Shown: positions 40,287 to 52,873, numbered from the stretch's first letter. The stretch: DNA of 64,000 nt from Faecalibacterium gallinarum (GCF_022180365.1 NZ_BQKV01000081.1:1-64000), one strand, 5' to 3'. The notes: generated by a model from the letters alone, not told the origin. A program made the numbers and translations.

Positions 40287-40694
40287 ATGAAGACCATGAA
40301 TCTCAAGAAAGTTCTTTCCGTCCTCACTGTCCTGGTGGTCCTGATGACCCTGACCGTGGCCCTGGCCGCTCCCGCTTTCGCCACCGAGCCCGCCACCACT
40401 GCCCCCGCTACCACTCAGTCCGCTGAGGCTGAGACCGAGGCCGAGCCCGCCGAGGCTACCGAGGCTTCCTCCACCGCCGCCAAGGCCTATGCTTCTGCTC
40501 TGGCCGTGGGTCTGGCTGCCGCCGGCGGCGCCATCTCCATGGGTATGCTGGGCGCCAAGTCCTCTGAGAGCATCGCCCGCCAGCCCGAGTCCGAAGGCAA
40601 GATCCGTACTTCCATGATGCTGACCCTGGTCTTTATCGAGACCGCCATCATCTACGCCCTGCTGGCCGCGATTCTGATTATCTTTGTTCTGTAA
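40287..40694 (+). CDS. atpE: ATP synthase F0 subunit c with signal peptide and acidic linker
   Basis: 135 aa instead of the usual 70-90. Residues 1-32 look like a cleavable signal peptide (KK, hydrophobic core, AAPAFA cleavage). Residues 33-62 are a Thr/Ala/Glu linker. The two-helix hairpin begins near residue 64: glycine-patterned helix 1 (AAAGGAISMGMLGAKSSES), loop ARQP and helix 2 with the ion-binding FIETAIIY (Glu118, Thr119, Tyr123). Glu-Thr and Tyr resemble Na+-type rings, but the usual Gln of helix 1 is Met, so H+ or Na+ use is unclear. AGGAGG 12 bases upstream. Confidence 0.93.
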   Translation: MKTMNLKKVLSVLTVLVVLMTLTVALAAPAFATEPATTAPATTQSAEAETEAEPAEATEASSTAAKAYASALAVGLAAAGGAISMGMLGAKSSESIARQPESEGKIRTSMMLTLVFIETAIIYALLAAILIIFVL

Positions 40695-40712
40695 GCGCGG
40701 GAGGGTACCACA

Positions 40713-41196
40713 ATGAATCTCCCTCTGAATATTAATTTGCAGCAGATTTTTCTGCACATGCTGAACTTTGTGATCCTGACGGGCGGCCTGTACTTTATCC
40801 TGTACAATCCCGTCAAGAAATTTATGGATCAGCGCACCGCCCACTACGCAGAGATGGACAAGGCCGCCGCCGACAAGCTGGCCGCCGCCGAGAAGCTGGA
40901 AGCCGAGCACCAGGCCCAGCTGGATCAGCTGGATGAGGAGCTGCGCCAGCGCCGCGCCGAGAGCCAGAAGATCGCCCAGGATGCTGCCCAGCAGCAGCTG
41001 GACCACGCCCGAGAGCAGGCCGACCAGATCATCGCCGGCGCTCAGAAGGCTGCCGAGAGCATCCGCACCAAAGCGGTGGCCGATGCCCAGAAGGAAATCA
41101 AGGAGCTGGCCCTGGATGCTGCCGCCAAACTGACCCTGCAGTCCAGCAACGCCGCTTTCGATGAATTTTTGAACCTGGCAGGGGAAAGGAAGCAGA

Positions 41197-41219
<23 letters not shown>
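40713..41219 (+). CDS. atpF: ATP synthase F0 subunit b
   Basis: 168 aa, usual length. N-terminal membrane helix ([22 protein letters not shown]) and a long charged coiled coil rich in Ala/Glu/Gln ([20 protein letters not shown]). It forms the peripheral stalk, whose top normally binds delta. Its end overlaps the start of the delta-alpha fusion gene by 23 bases, so their translation is coupled. GGGAGGGT precedes the ATG. Confidence 0.95.
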
Positions 41220-42957
<1,738 letters not shown>

Positions 42958-42958
42958 C

Positions 42959-45293
<2,335 letters not shown>

Positions 45294-45294
<1 letters not shown>

Positions 45295-45728
45295 TGAACA
45301 CCTTTCACCTGCGTATCCTGGCGGCGGAGAACACCTTCTTTGAGGGAGAGTGCGAAAACCTCATCGTTCCCTGCCCGGACGGCTCTTTCGGCGTCCAGGC
45401 CCACCACATCAATATGATCTCGGCGGTTTCGCCCGGTGAGCTGCATTACCGCCCCGCCGAGGGCCCCGACGCCGGGGTGGAGAAGATCGCCGCCGTTTCC
45501 GCCGGGCTGGTCAAGGTGGAGAACAACGACGTGCTGGTGCTGGTGGATACCGCCGAGCGCCCCGAGGAGATCGATATCAACCGCGCCCGCCGGGCCGCCG
45601 ACGAGGCCAAGGAGGCCCTGCTCCAGAAACGGAGCATTCAGGAGTACCGGATCGCCCAGTACAGCCTGGCCCGGGCCGTCAGCCGTATGCGGGTCCACAA
45701 AGACTACCAGCGCTGGAACAAGGGCTGA
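45294..45728 (+). CDS. atpC: ATP synthase F1 subunit epsilon
   Basis: 144 aa. N-terminal beta-sandwich (FHLRILAAENTFFEGECENL; CPDGSFGVQAHH) and a C-terminal helical pair (INRARRAADEAKEALLQKRS) that may inhibit ATP hydrolysis. Last gene of the operon, followed by a strong terminator. Confidence 0.95.
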
Positions 45729-45750
45729 TTCTCCCAGAGATAAAATACAG

Positions 45751-45797
45751 AAGAGGCTGCTGCAAAACAAAGGTTTTGCAGCAGCCTCTTTTTGTTT
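45751..45797. terminator. Terminator of the atp operon
   Basis: Perfect 18-bp stem (45751-45768 and 45773-45790), loop AAAG, T-run on the plus strand; also useful for the convergent small gene. Confidence 0.93.
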
Positions 45798-45805
45798 GGG
45801 TCGGG

Positions 45806-46045
45806 TTACCGGTCCATGGGCGGGATGTCGTCCAGGCTGTTCTCGGTCTCGGGCAGGACGGCGGTGTTTTTGGGCTCCGCCCCGGTGAAGCCCAGGCGTT
45901 TGCCGTCGGGGGAGGCGTCCCCCTCCCGGCGGGCGGTCTGGTAGGCGTCCAGCCCAATATAGGCGCTGGGAGGCCCCAGCTCCAGCCAGAAATCCTCCTC
46001 TTCCTCAGGGGTGAAGGGTTTCGGGTTTTTATTTTGATCGGTCAT
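45806..46045 (-). CDS. Small acidic hypothetical protein
   Basis: 79 aa, soluble, with an acidic centre (FTPEEEEDFWLELGPP) and a Pro/Thr-rich end (TENSLDDIPPMDR). No family recognised. ATG at 46045 has GAGGTGGAAG upstream. It is convergent with the atp operon and ends at the shared terminator. Confidence 0.55.
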   Translation of the reverse strand: MTDQNKNPKPFTPEEEEDFWLELGPPSAYIGLDAYQTARREGDASPDGKRLGFTGAEPKNTAVLPETENSLDDIPPMDR

Positions 46046-46130
46046 CTTCTTCCACCTCGCTTTGTGCATACAGTCTGCCCCGGCGGCCCATACTTTATGC
46101 GCGAAACTGCGAGACGGGAGGTCTTTTTCT

Positions 46131-47042
46131 ATGTACAGCGGAGGCTGGAAAAGTTTTTGGACAGCTCTCTGGACCACTCTGCTGGTCCTTACCCCCCTGG
46201 TGGGGGGCACGGTGCTGCTGGGGGGCTACCAGGCCCAGCAGCGGGTTCGGGCCGCCGAGAGCCAGAGCGGGGTGCCCATCGCCCAGCCCAAAGCCGAGGA
46301 CCAGATGACTCTTTTGGTCTGCGTGGCGGGGGAGAAACCCGGCTTCGTGCTGGTCTACCTCAACGCTGACCAGAACAGTCTGAACCTGCTGGCCCTGCCG
46401 GGCCAGCTGTCGGTGCCCTTCGGGGAGGGGGAGGCCACCCTCCAAACCTGTTATAATAGCGCGGGCCCGGCCCGCTGCCTCCAGGCCCTGACCGAAGTTT
46501 TGGAACTGCCCGAGGGCACCCGGTATCTGGCCATCGCCCCCGACACCCTGTCGGAAATCTGTGAGCCCTTCGGCAGCCTGCGGGTGAGTTTTTCGGGGGC
46601 CCTCACCGCCCAGGAGCTGGAAACCCTGGGCCAGAGCGGGGCGGTGCAGGACTGGGCCCCGGGGCCGCTCCATGAATTTCTGGCCGGGCTGGAAGAAAAC
46701 GAAAACATCCCCCCTGAGCGGCAGGCAGCGGCCCGGGCGGCGGTGTGGGATTCCTTCTTCCGTCAAAAATTGGAAAAACTCCCCGCCGCCCTGCCCGATG
46801 CCCTGCGGTCGGTGTCGGGGAGCCTCCTCACCGACCTGACGGCGGGGGACTATTATATCCTGGCCGAGACCCTGGAGTTTTTGGCGAACCAATCCGCTCC
46901 GGTGGAGAGCAGCGCCCTGCCCGGCCTCTGGGAGGCCGAGAGCGGATATTACACCATCGACGAGCGGTCCCGGGCGGCGGTGCAGGCTTTTTTCAACGTC
47001 TCCCCCAGCGCCGGGCAGAGCGAGTCCGCCAGCGCGCCGTAA
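46131..47042 (+). CDS. LCP-like membrane-anchored protein, probably inactive
   Basis: 303 aa. Basic/aromatic N-terminus and one membrane helix (WTTLLVLTPLVGGTVLLGGY), rest outside. The domain follows the LytR-CpsA-Psr pattern: LLVCVAGEKPGFVLVYLNAD, LNLLALPGQLSVPF (for SIPRDT), a Tyr/Asn turn (TCYNSAGPARCLQALTEVLELP) and YLAIAPDTL. The conserved Arg/Asp of active LCP transferases are absent. GGGAGG precedes ATG at 46131. Its last 94 bases overlap the end of the convergent MocR gene. Confidence 0.6.
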   Translation: MYSGGWKSFWTALWTTLLVLTPLVGGTVLLGGYQAQQRVRAAESQSGVPIAQPKAEDQMTLLVCVAGEKPGFVLVYLNADQNSLNLLALPGQLSVPFGEGEATLQTCYNSAGPARCLQALTEVLELPEGTRYLAIAPDTLSEICEPFGSLRVSFSGALTAQELETLGQSGAVQDWAPGPLHEFLAGLEENENIPPERQAAARAAVWDSFFRQKLEKLPAALPDALRSVSGSLLTDLTAGDYYILAETLEFLANQSAPVESSALPGLWEAESGYYTIDERSRAAVQAFFNVSPSAGQSESASAP

Positions 47043-48385
47043 CCCAGAACCAGGGTGCCCGACCGGCCCGCCCCCCGGCCGGTGAGGTCGTAGGCCGAGA
47101 GGGCCGACAGCCGGATTCCCTCGGCCCGGGCGGCAGCCACCAGGGCCTCGTCTCCGGCGGGGGGATGCCGAAGCGTGAGGAGCAGGTGGAGCCCGGTGTG
47201 GAGGCCCCCCAGCCGAATTTCCTCGGGGCCGAACGCCCCGGTGAGGGCGGCGGCCAGGGCGTCCCGCCGGGCCTTGTAGGCCACTCGCTCCCGGTTTAAT
47301 AGCCGGGTGAAATATCCCTCGGTGATGAATCGGGCCAGGGTCTGCTGCTCGAACCGGCTGACGGTGCCCGCATAGGAGCCATAGGCCGCCTGCCAGGCGG
47401 GGAGCAGATGCTCGGGCAGGACCAGATAAGCCACCCGGATGCCGGGGGCCAGGCTCCGGGAACAGGTGGAGAGATAGATCACCGGCCCGTCCGCCCCCGC
47501 CATCCCCTGCATGCTGGGCAGGGGCCGGGTGTCGAACCGGAATTCCGAGTCGTAGTCGTCCTCGATGATATACCGCTGCCCCGGGCGGCGGGCCGCCCAG
47601 TGGAGCAGCTCGGCCCGGCGGGGGGCGGGCATGGTTACCCCGGTGGGGAACTGGTGGCTGGGGGTGACGTAGCAGACCGCCGCGTCTGATGTTTCCAGCG
47701 CCCGGGCCGACAGGCCGTTCTCGTCCATGGGCAGGCAGCGGCAGGGGGTGCCGTTGTTTTCCAGCACCCGGCGGGCCCGGGGATAGCCGGGGGTCTCCAC
47801 GGCGGCGGGGCCGGGCAGCAGAGGGGCCAATAGGCCCAGAAGATATTCCAGCCCCGCCCCCACAATGATCTGATGGGCCCCGCACCGCACCCCCCGGTAT
47901 TCTTCCAGATACCCCGCCAGGGCCTGGCGGAGTTCCATATCCCCCCTGGGGTCGCCGGGGGCCAGCAGCTGGGGGGAGGAGTAGAGCAGCTCTTTCTGGA
48001 GCCGGGCCCAGGTGCGGAAGGGGAAGAGCCCCGTATCCACCCCGCCGGTGGACAGATCAAACCGCACCGGCGGGTCAGCGGGCGGTGCAGCCGCCGCCGG
48101 GGCGGCGGGGGCGGCTTCGGCCCGGCGGGGGAGGGCCGGGTATTCCTGAACGTAAAAGCCGCTGCGGGGCCGGGATTCCAGATACCCCTCGGCGGCCAGC
48201 AGCTGATAAGCGGCGTCCACCGTGTTCACCGAGACCGACAGCGCCCCCGCCAGACTCCGCTTGCCGGGCATCCGGGCCCCGGCGGGCAGGGCCCCGGACC
48301 GGATCTCCCCGGCCAGGCTGCGGTAGAGCTGCTCGTATAAGGGCACGCCGGAAGCCGGGTCCAGCGCCGTGGTCAAATGCAACAT
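46949..48385 (-). CDS. MocR/PdxR-type transcriptional regulator
   Basis: 478 aa. N-terminal GntR winged helix (LYEQLYRSLAGEIRSGALPAG; KRSLAGALSVSVNTVDAAYQLLAAEG) then an aminotransferase-like domain (SSPQLLAPGDPRGDMELRQALA, VETPGYPRARRVL, YIIEDDYDSEF and SRSLAPGIRVAYLVLP with the PLP lysine position read as Ser-Arg-Ser). The lysine usually seen as TFSKxLxP-type is replaced here by SRSLAP. Divergent from an ECF S component, with a 17-bp inverted repeat between. This arrangement suggests control of vitamin B6 uptake. ATG at 48385 has AAGGAGG upstream. Confidence 0.9.
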   Translation of the reverse strand: MLHLTTALDPASGVPLYEQLYRSLAGEIRSGALPAGARMPGKRSLAGALSVSVNTVDAAYQLLAAEGYLESRPRSGFYVQEYPALPRRAEAAPAAPAAAAPPADPPVRFDLSTGGVDTGLFPFRTWARLQKELLYSSPQLLAPGDPRGDMELRQALAGYLEEYRGVRCGAHQIIVGAGLEYLLGLLAPLLPGPAAVETPGYPRARRVLENNGTPCRCLPMDENGLSARALETSDAAVCYVTPSHQFPTGVTMPAPRRAELLHWAARRPGQRYIIEDDYDSEFRFDTRPLPSMQGMAGADGPVIYLSTCSRSLAPGIRVAYLVLPEHLLPAWQAAYGSYAGTVSRFEQQTLARFITEGYFTRLLNRERVAYKARRDALAAALTGAFGPEEIRLGGLHTGLHLLLTLRHPPAGDEALVAAARAEGIRLSALSAYDLTGRGAGRSGTLVLGYGALADSLCPALGETLKKACTAARDRSSMV

Positions 48386-48416
48386 ACAAAACCCCCTCCT
48401 TTGGGTCAATCCTCCA

Positions 48417-48466
48417 AACTGACCCCATGAAAAAACTATGTTCTGGGTATTTTCATGGGGTCAGTT
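48417..48466. promoter_or_regulatory. 17-bp inverted repeat, probable MocR operator
   Basis: AACTGACCCCATGAAAA (48417-48433) and its exact complement (48450-48466), spacer 16 bp, lie between the divergent mocR and ECF genes. The right arm covers the -35 region of the ECF promoter; an extra GGGTCA lies at 48403-48408. Confidence 0.75.
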
Positions 48467-48471
48467 CCGGG

Positions 48472-48477
48472 TATAAT
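48472..48477 (+). promoter_or_regulatory. -10 box of the ECF S-component gene
   Basis: TATAAT at 48472-48477, six bases after the inverted repeat, 72 bp before the ATG. Confidence 0.7.
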
Positions 48478-48548
48478 AGGAGCATACCCGCCGGGGGGCC
48501 GGATGTCAAGCCCCCGGGGGAAGTTGACTTTTTCGGGAGGGATTGTTT

Positions 48549-49208
48549 ATGTCTACAACAGCCATGTGGCTTTTGCTGGTGGTAGTGGTGGTGGTGATCC
48601 TCTTCGCCAGCGTATTGTATAAGCGCAGTTTCACCGTCCACGAGCTTTCCATGATCGGCGTCATGGCGGCCCTGAGCCTGGTGGCCTATCTGTTTTTCCG
48701 GGTGCCCTTTTACGGCGGGTCCTCCTTCCATCTGGGCAACACCTTTACGGCCCTGACGGCCCTTTTGCTGGACGGCGTATCGGGGGGCCTGGCGGGGGCC
48801 ATTGGCCTGGCCCTGGCGGATATCCTGGCCGGGGACCCGGGCTACGCCGTCACCACCTTTGTGCTCAAATTCATCATCGGCATCGTCTGCGGCGCGGTGG
48901 CCCATAAGCTGCTCCACCTCCGCCGCCAGGACCCGGCCAACAAGGGGCCGTATCTGGCCCGGGTGACCATCGCGGCGGCCTCGGGCCTTCTGGTGAACGT
49001 CATTACCGACCCGCTGCTGGGCTATTTCCGGAACGTGTACATCTTCGGCCAGGAGTACAGCCTGGCCCAGGCCATGGCCAAGGTCGCCGGCGGGGTGACC
49101 CTGGTGAACAGCCTAGTCTCCACCCTCTGCGTGGTGCTGCTGTACCTCGCCATCCGCCCCGCGCTGGAGCGGGCAGGCTTTTTGAAGGCCGAACACACCG
49201 GCCGCTGA
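48549..49208 (+). CDS. ECF transporter S component, probably for a B6 vitamer
   Basis: 219 aa, six helices. Substrate-binding subunit of an energy-coupling-factor vitamin importer; it would use a shared EcfA/T module coded elsewhere. Family marks: an ELSMIGVMAALSLVAYLFFR opening, the glycine-rich VSGGLAGAIGLALADILAGDP and LVNVITDPLLGY. Specificity is inferred only from the divergent MocR/PdxR-like regulator, which points to pyridoxine or pyridoxal. ATG at 48549 has GGGAGGG 7 bases upstream. Confidence 0.85.
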   Translation: MSTTAMWLLLVVVVVVILFASVLYKRSFTVHELSMIGVMAALSLVAYLFFRVPFYGGSSFHLGNTFTALTALLLDGVSGGLAGAIGLALADILAGDPGYAVTTFVLKFIIGIVCGAVAHKLLHLRRQDPANKGPYLARVTIAAASGLLVNVITDPLLGYFRNVYIFGQEYSLAQAMAKVAGGVTLVNSLVSTLCVVLLYLAIRPALERAGFLKAEHTGR

Positions 49209-49249
49209 GGCATACGGCCCCGGCGGGGTGCATACATCTGAATCAGGGA

Positions 49250-49281
49250 CGGGCTGTGCGCCGGGCACAGCCCGCTTTTTT
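49250..49281 (+). terminator. Terminator after the ECF gene
   Basis: Stem GGGCTGTGC/GCACAGCCC with a GCTTTTTTA tail. Confidence 0.85.
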
Positions 49282-49308
49282 ATCCCACAAAAGGGAGGGG
49301 GATGTACC

Positions 49309-50763
49309 ATGGCCGAAACCATCGCCCGGGCCAACGGCTGGCTGAGCGGGGTGGTCTGGGGGCCGGCGGGGCTGTTGCTGCTGGCGCTGACCGGGGCCTG
49401 GCTGACGATGCGGACGGGGTTCTTTCAGTTCGTCCGGCTCCGCCACTGGCTGGGCTGCACCCTGGGGGCCATCTTCACCGACCGGGCCATCACCGCCCAC
49501 ACCGGCCGGGACGAGGGGGCCATCAGCCAGTTCCAGAGCATGTGCACCGCGCTTGCGGCCACCATCGGCACCGGGAACATTGTGGGGGTGGCCACGGCCA
49601 TCCTCAGCGGGGGGCCTGGAGCGGTGTTCTGGATGTGGGTCATGGCCCTTCTGGGCACCATGACCGCCTACGCCGAGGAACTGTTGGGGATCTACTACCG
49701 CCGCCGGGACGCCAAGGGCCAGTGGATCGGCGGGCCCATGTACTACCTGGCCGAGGGCCTGGGGGCCAAACCCGGCTGCCGGGCTCTGGGCCGGGGGCTG
49801 GCGGCCCTCTTCGCCCTCTTTTGTGTGCTGGCGTCCTTCGGCATCGGGAACATGAGCCAGGCCAACGCCATCGCCGGGAACCTGGAGGCCGCCTTCGGTT
49901 TTTCTCCCGCCCTGACCGGCGGGGTGCTGGCGGCGGGGTCGGCCCTGGTGATCCTGCGGGGGCTGCGCCAGGTGGCCGCCATCACCGAAAAACTGGTCCC
50001 CGCCATGGCCCTGGTCTACCTGATGGGGGCGGGGCTGGTGGTGCTCACCCATTTTTGGGCGGTGCCGGAGGCGTTGGCGGCTATCTTCCGGGGAGCGCTG
50101 GGGCTGCGGGCCGCCGGGGGCGGTGCGGTAGGCTACGGCGTCTGGGCCGCCCTGCGTTGGGGGGCCATGCGGGGCGCTTTTTCCAACGAGGCGGGGCTGG
50201 GCTCCTCGGTGATGGCCGGGGCATCCTCCAACGTCACCGAGCCCGCCCGGCAGGGGATGTGGGGGATCTTCGAGGTCTGCGCCGATACCCTGGCGGTCTG
50301 CACCCTGACCGCTCTCACCATCCTGTGCAGCGGGGTGGTGGATCTGGAAACCGGCCTCCCCTTAAATGGAGTGGGGCCCGAGGCCCTCACCGGGGCGGCT
50401 TTCAGCACCACCTTCGGCAGTTTGGGGCCGGCCTTCATCGCCCTGTCGGTGCTCCTCTTCGCCTATTCCACCATCCTGGGGTGGAGCCACTACGGGGCCA
50501 CCGCCTTCGGCTATCTCTTTGGTCCCCGGGCGGTGACGGTCTATAAGCTGGTTTTCTCCGCCCTGATCTTCGTGGGGGCGGTGACCGAGCTGGGTCTGGT
50601 CTGGGCGCTAGCGGACACCTTCAACGGCCTGATGATGGTGCCGAACCTCATCGGGGTGCTGGCCCTCTCGGGGACGGTGGCCCGGGTGACCCAAAACTAC
50701 CTGGACCGCACCCTCCGGGGGGAGCACATCCCACCGCTGCGGTCGGCAACGGACGAGACATAA
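49309..50763 (+). CDS. AGCS-family amino acid:cation symporter (alanine/glycine)
   Basis: 484 aa, about eleven helices. AGCS signatures: LTMRTGFFQFVRLRHW, ALAATIGTGNIVGVATAI, GPGAVFWMWVMALLGT, GPMYYL and FSNEAGLGSSVMAGASS. Imports alanine or glycine with Na+ (or H+). ATG at 49309 follows GGGAGGGGG; the frame extends back to 49228 but crosses the ECF terminator. Single-gene transcript. Confidence 0.94.
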   Translation: MAETIARANGWLSGVVWGPAGLLLLALTGAWLTMRTGFFQFVRLRHWLGCTLGAIFTDRAITAHTGRDEGAISQFQSMCTALAATIGTGNIVGVATAILSGGPGAVFWMWVMALLGTMTAYAEELLGIYYRRRDAKGQWIGGPMYYLAEGLGAKPGCRALGRGLAALFALFCVLASFGIGNMSQANAIAGNLEAAFGFSPALTGGVLAAGSALVILRGLRQVAAITEKLVPAMALVYLMGAGLVVLTHFWAVPEALAAIFRGALGLRAAGGGAVGYGVWAALRWGAMRGAFSNEAGLGSSVMAGASSNVTEPARQGMWGIFEVCADTLAVCTLTALTILCSGVVDLETGLPLNGVGPEALTGAAFSTTFGSLGPAFIALSVLLFAYSTILGWSHYGATAFGYLFGPRAVTVYKLVFSALIFVGAVTELGLVWALADTFNGLMMVPNLIGVLALSGTVARVTQNYLDRTLRGEHIPPLRSATDET

Positions 50764-50768
50764 AATCA

Positions 50769-50818
50769 AAACACCCCCAGTAGGGAGCCCAAAAGGCTCT
50801 TTGCCGGGGGTGTGGTGT
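50769..50818. terminator. Terminator shared by the symporter and the convergent flavoprotein
   Basis: Stem ACACCCCCAG/...CGGGGGTGT with an inner AGCC/GGCT helix; T-rich on the plus side. Confidence 0.8.
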
Positions 50819-52090
50819 TTATTTTTTCTTTTTGGGTTTCGTGGGCCGGGGCGGCCGGGCGGCGTGACGCCCCGCCACCAATCCGCTGCCGAAGGCCCAG
50901 TGGAGGTTGAACCCCCCGCAGCTGCCCGCGCAGTCCAGGGTCTCGCCCACGAAGTAGAGCCCCGGGCAGCCCCGGAACCCGAAGCTCTCCGGTTCCAGCT
51001 CCTCGAGGGAAAGGCCGCCGCCGGTGGTCTGGGCCTGCTTCCACCCGCAGGGGGTCAAAGGCCCGAACCGCCAGTCCTTGGCGAGTTTGGCGAGTTTTTG
51101 CCACTGGGAGGGGTTCTGGCTCGCGGTGGCACCGCCGGGCAGCCCCGCCCGGGCCCAGAGGGCGGCCCCCAGAGGCCGGGCTAAAAGCCCCAGCCAGAAG
51201 CTCTCGGCGGTCTGACCGGGAAGCTCCGCCCGGGCGGCCAAAAGGGCGGTTAGCTCGGCTTCCGACAGGGCGGGGAAGAGGTCCAGGGAGACGGCGGGGT
51301 TTTTCGGCCCCCGGCCCGGGGCCAGCAGCCCCGACAGCTGCATGATGCAGATGCCCGAGAGGCCGTAGTCGGTGAACTGAACTTCCCCCTGTTCCCGGGC
51401 CAGAACCCGCTCCCCATCCATCAGGGCGGCCCCGGCCTTGGCCCGCAGTCCCGCCAGCCCCTTCACCTGGTCTTTGGGGCAGGCCAAAGGGGTCAGGCAG
51501 GGGTAGACCGGCGCGAGACGGCCCCCGCATTTCCCCGCGAAGGCGGGGCCGAAACCGTCGGTGCCGAACTGGGGTCCGGCGCTGCCGCCCAGGGCGCAGA
51601 TCACCCCGTCGGCCCGGAGGGTCTCGGGCTGGCCGGCTTCGTTTTCAAACTGGACGAGATACCCTCCCTGGCCCTGGCGCAGGCTCTCCACCCGGCAGCC
51701 AGGCCGGAGGCAGACCCCCAGGGCCTCCACCCACCGCAGCAGCAGGGCGGTTAAATCGGCGGCCTGGTTGGAGTAGGGGTAGACCCGGCCTGTCTCGTCG
51801 GGGCGGGTCACGAGACCCAGCCCCGCCCACCAGCCGGACAGGTCCGCCCGGCCAATGGCCGCGAGCAGGGGCGAAAGAGCCCGGGGGGAGGAAGTAAAAT
51901 ACCGGCCCGCCTCCCCGGCGGTGAGGTTATCCAGATTGCAGCGGCCGTTGCCGGTGGCCAGCAGCTTTTTGCCGGGGCGGGGGTTTTTGTCCAGCAGGAC
52001 CACCCGGGCGCTGCCGCCCGCAGTCTGGGCCGCCCCGATGGCCGCCGCCAGCCCCGCTGCGCCCCCGCCCAATATCAGAATCTGTCTCAT
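50819..52090 (-). CDS. HI0933-like NAD(P)/FAD-dependent oxidoreductase
   Basis: 423 aa. FAD-binding GxGxxG as ILILGGGAAGLAAAIGAAQ at the N-terminus, then RPGKKLLATGNGRCNLDN, the hallmark of the HI0933/BaiN group. The middle has VICALGGSAGPQFGTDG, and the C-terminus GLYFVGETLDCAGSCGGFNLHWAFGSG. BaiN reduces bile-acid enoyl intermediates in some gut Clostridia, but this family is wide and no substrate can be named. ATG at 52090; the frame continues upstream to 52135 without a ribosome site. Confidence 0.9.
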   Translation of the reverse strand: MRQILILGGGAAGLAAAIGAAQTAGGSARVVLLDKNPRPGKKLLATGNGRCNLDNLTAGEAGRYFTSSPRALSPLLAAIGRADLSGWWAGLGLVTRPDETGRVYPYSNQAADLTALLLRWVEALGVCLRPGCRVESLRQGQGGYLVQFENEAGQPETLRADGVICALGGSAGPQFGTDGFGPAFAGKCGGRLAPVYPCLTPLACPKDQVKGLAGLRAKAGAALMDGERVLAREQGEVQFTDYGLSGICIMQLSGLLAPGRGPKNPAVSLDLFPALSEAELTALLAARAELPGQTAESFWLGLLARPLGAALWARAGLPGGATASQNPSQWQKLAKLAKDWRFGPLTPCGWKQAQTTGGGLSLEELEPESFGFRGCPGLYFVGETLDCAGSCGGFNLHWAFGSGLVAGRHAARPPRPTKPKKKK

Positions 52091-52150
52091 CTGTGGCACC
52101 GGCCTTTCTCTCAAAAGTTTCTCCCAGTATAGCATATCCGCCCGCCCTTG

Positions 52151-52196
52151 GCAAAAAGAAAAGCCGCCGCCCCGGGCGGGGCAGCGGCGAAAGCTT
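52151..52196 (-). terminator. Terminator of the small membrane protein gene
   Basis: GCCGCTGCCCCG/CGGGGCGGCGGC stem on the minus strand, then TTTTCTTTTTG. Confidence 0.8.
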
Positions 52197-52221
52197 TAAA
52201 AGGAAAGCCAAGCTCAAAAAC

Positions 52222-52413
52222 TCAGCGGGCAGCCTTGACGTGGCGGAAAGCGCGGTTGGTGTCCATATGGTCCACCAGAGCAGCCACCAGGGCGACCGGC
52301 CAAATCAGAGAGTTCAGAAGAACCTTGCCCGGCTTGACATCCACCGTATCCATGCAGCCAATGCCGCAGAAAATCAGACAGGCAATCCCACAGCCAAGAA
52401 TGTAATAGTACAT
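52222..52413 (-). CDS. Small two-helix membrane protein
   Basis: 63 aa. Hydrophobic N-terminal segment YYYILGCGIACLIFCGIGC and a second helix LLNSLIWPVALVAALVDH, with a basic tail RAFRHVKAAR. No family recognised. GGAGG lies 8 bases from ATG at 52413, and a good promoter lies upstream, which supports it as a real gene. Confidence 0.65.
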   Translation of the reverse strand: MYYYILGCGIACLIFCGIGCMDTVDVKPGKVLLNSLIWPVALVAALVDHMDTNRAFRHVKAAR

Positions 52414-52526
52414 AAATCGAACCTCCAAAACCAATGCAACCGGTATTTTATCTTGCAGGCCGGGCCGGACGCCCGCGCCTTGTGTGTAGTGATGTGTGGG
52501 GGTGCTTCCCTCATCCCCGCGACTCT

Positions 52527-52555
52527 ACTATACATGATCCGTGCGGTAAAGTCAA
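52527..52555 (-). promoter_or_regulatory. Promoter of the 63-aa membrane protein gene
   Basis: Minus strand TTGACT (52550-52555), 17-bp spacer, TATAGT (52527-52532). Confidence 0.8.
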
Positions 52556-52843
52556 TATGCTGAAATGCTGAAATAAATTAAGGTCTGTTCTGAATGGAAG
52601 TATCATCACGAAAGCAAAATTCGACAAATCACTTTGCTTTATTATGTTAAAGCATTTGAGATAATTCGTCTTTCCACGGCGGACGGTGTCCCCGGAAAAC
52701 CCGCCCAAAAGGCCCTTTTGGGGGCAAAATGTGTACATACTATGAACAGATCTTAAAACCGTCCGCCCAGGCAGGCCAGAGGGATAAAAGGAGAGTCTGG
52801 CAAACTGACCAAAGGACGCGGAATTTTTTATCGAAAACTGGTC

Positions 52844-52873
52844 TTGTTGCCGGGGCGGCGAGTATGATATAGT
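52844..52873 (+). promoter_or_regulatory. Promoter of the lectin gene
   Basis: TTGTTG (52844-52849), 18-bp spacer, TATAGT (52868-52873), with TATGAT overlapping it. 35 bp before the ATG. Confidence 0.6.
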
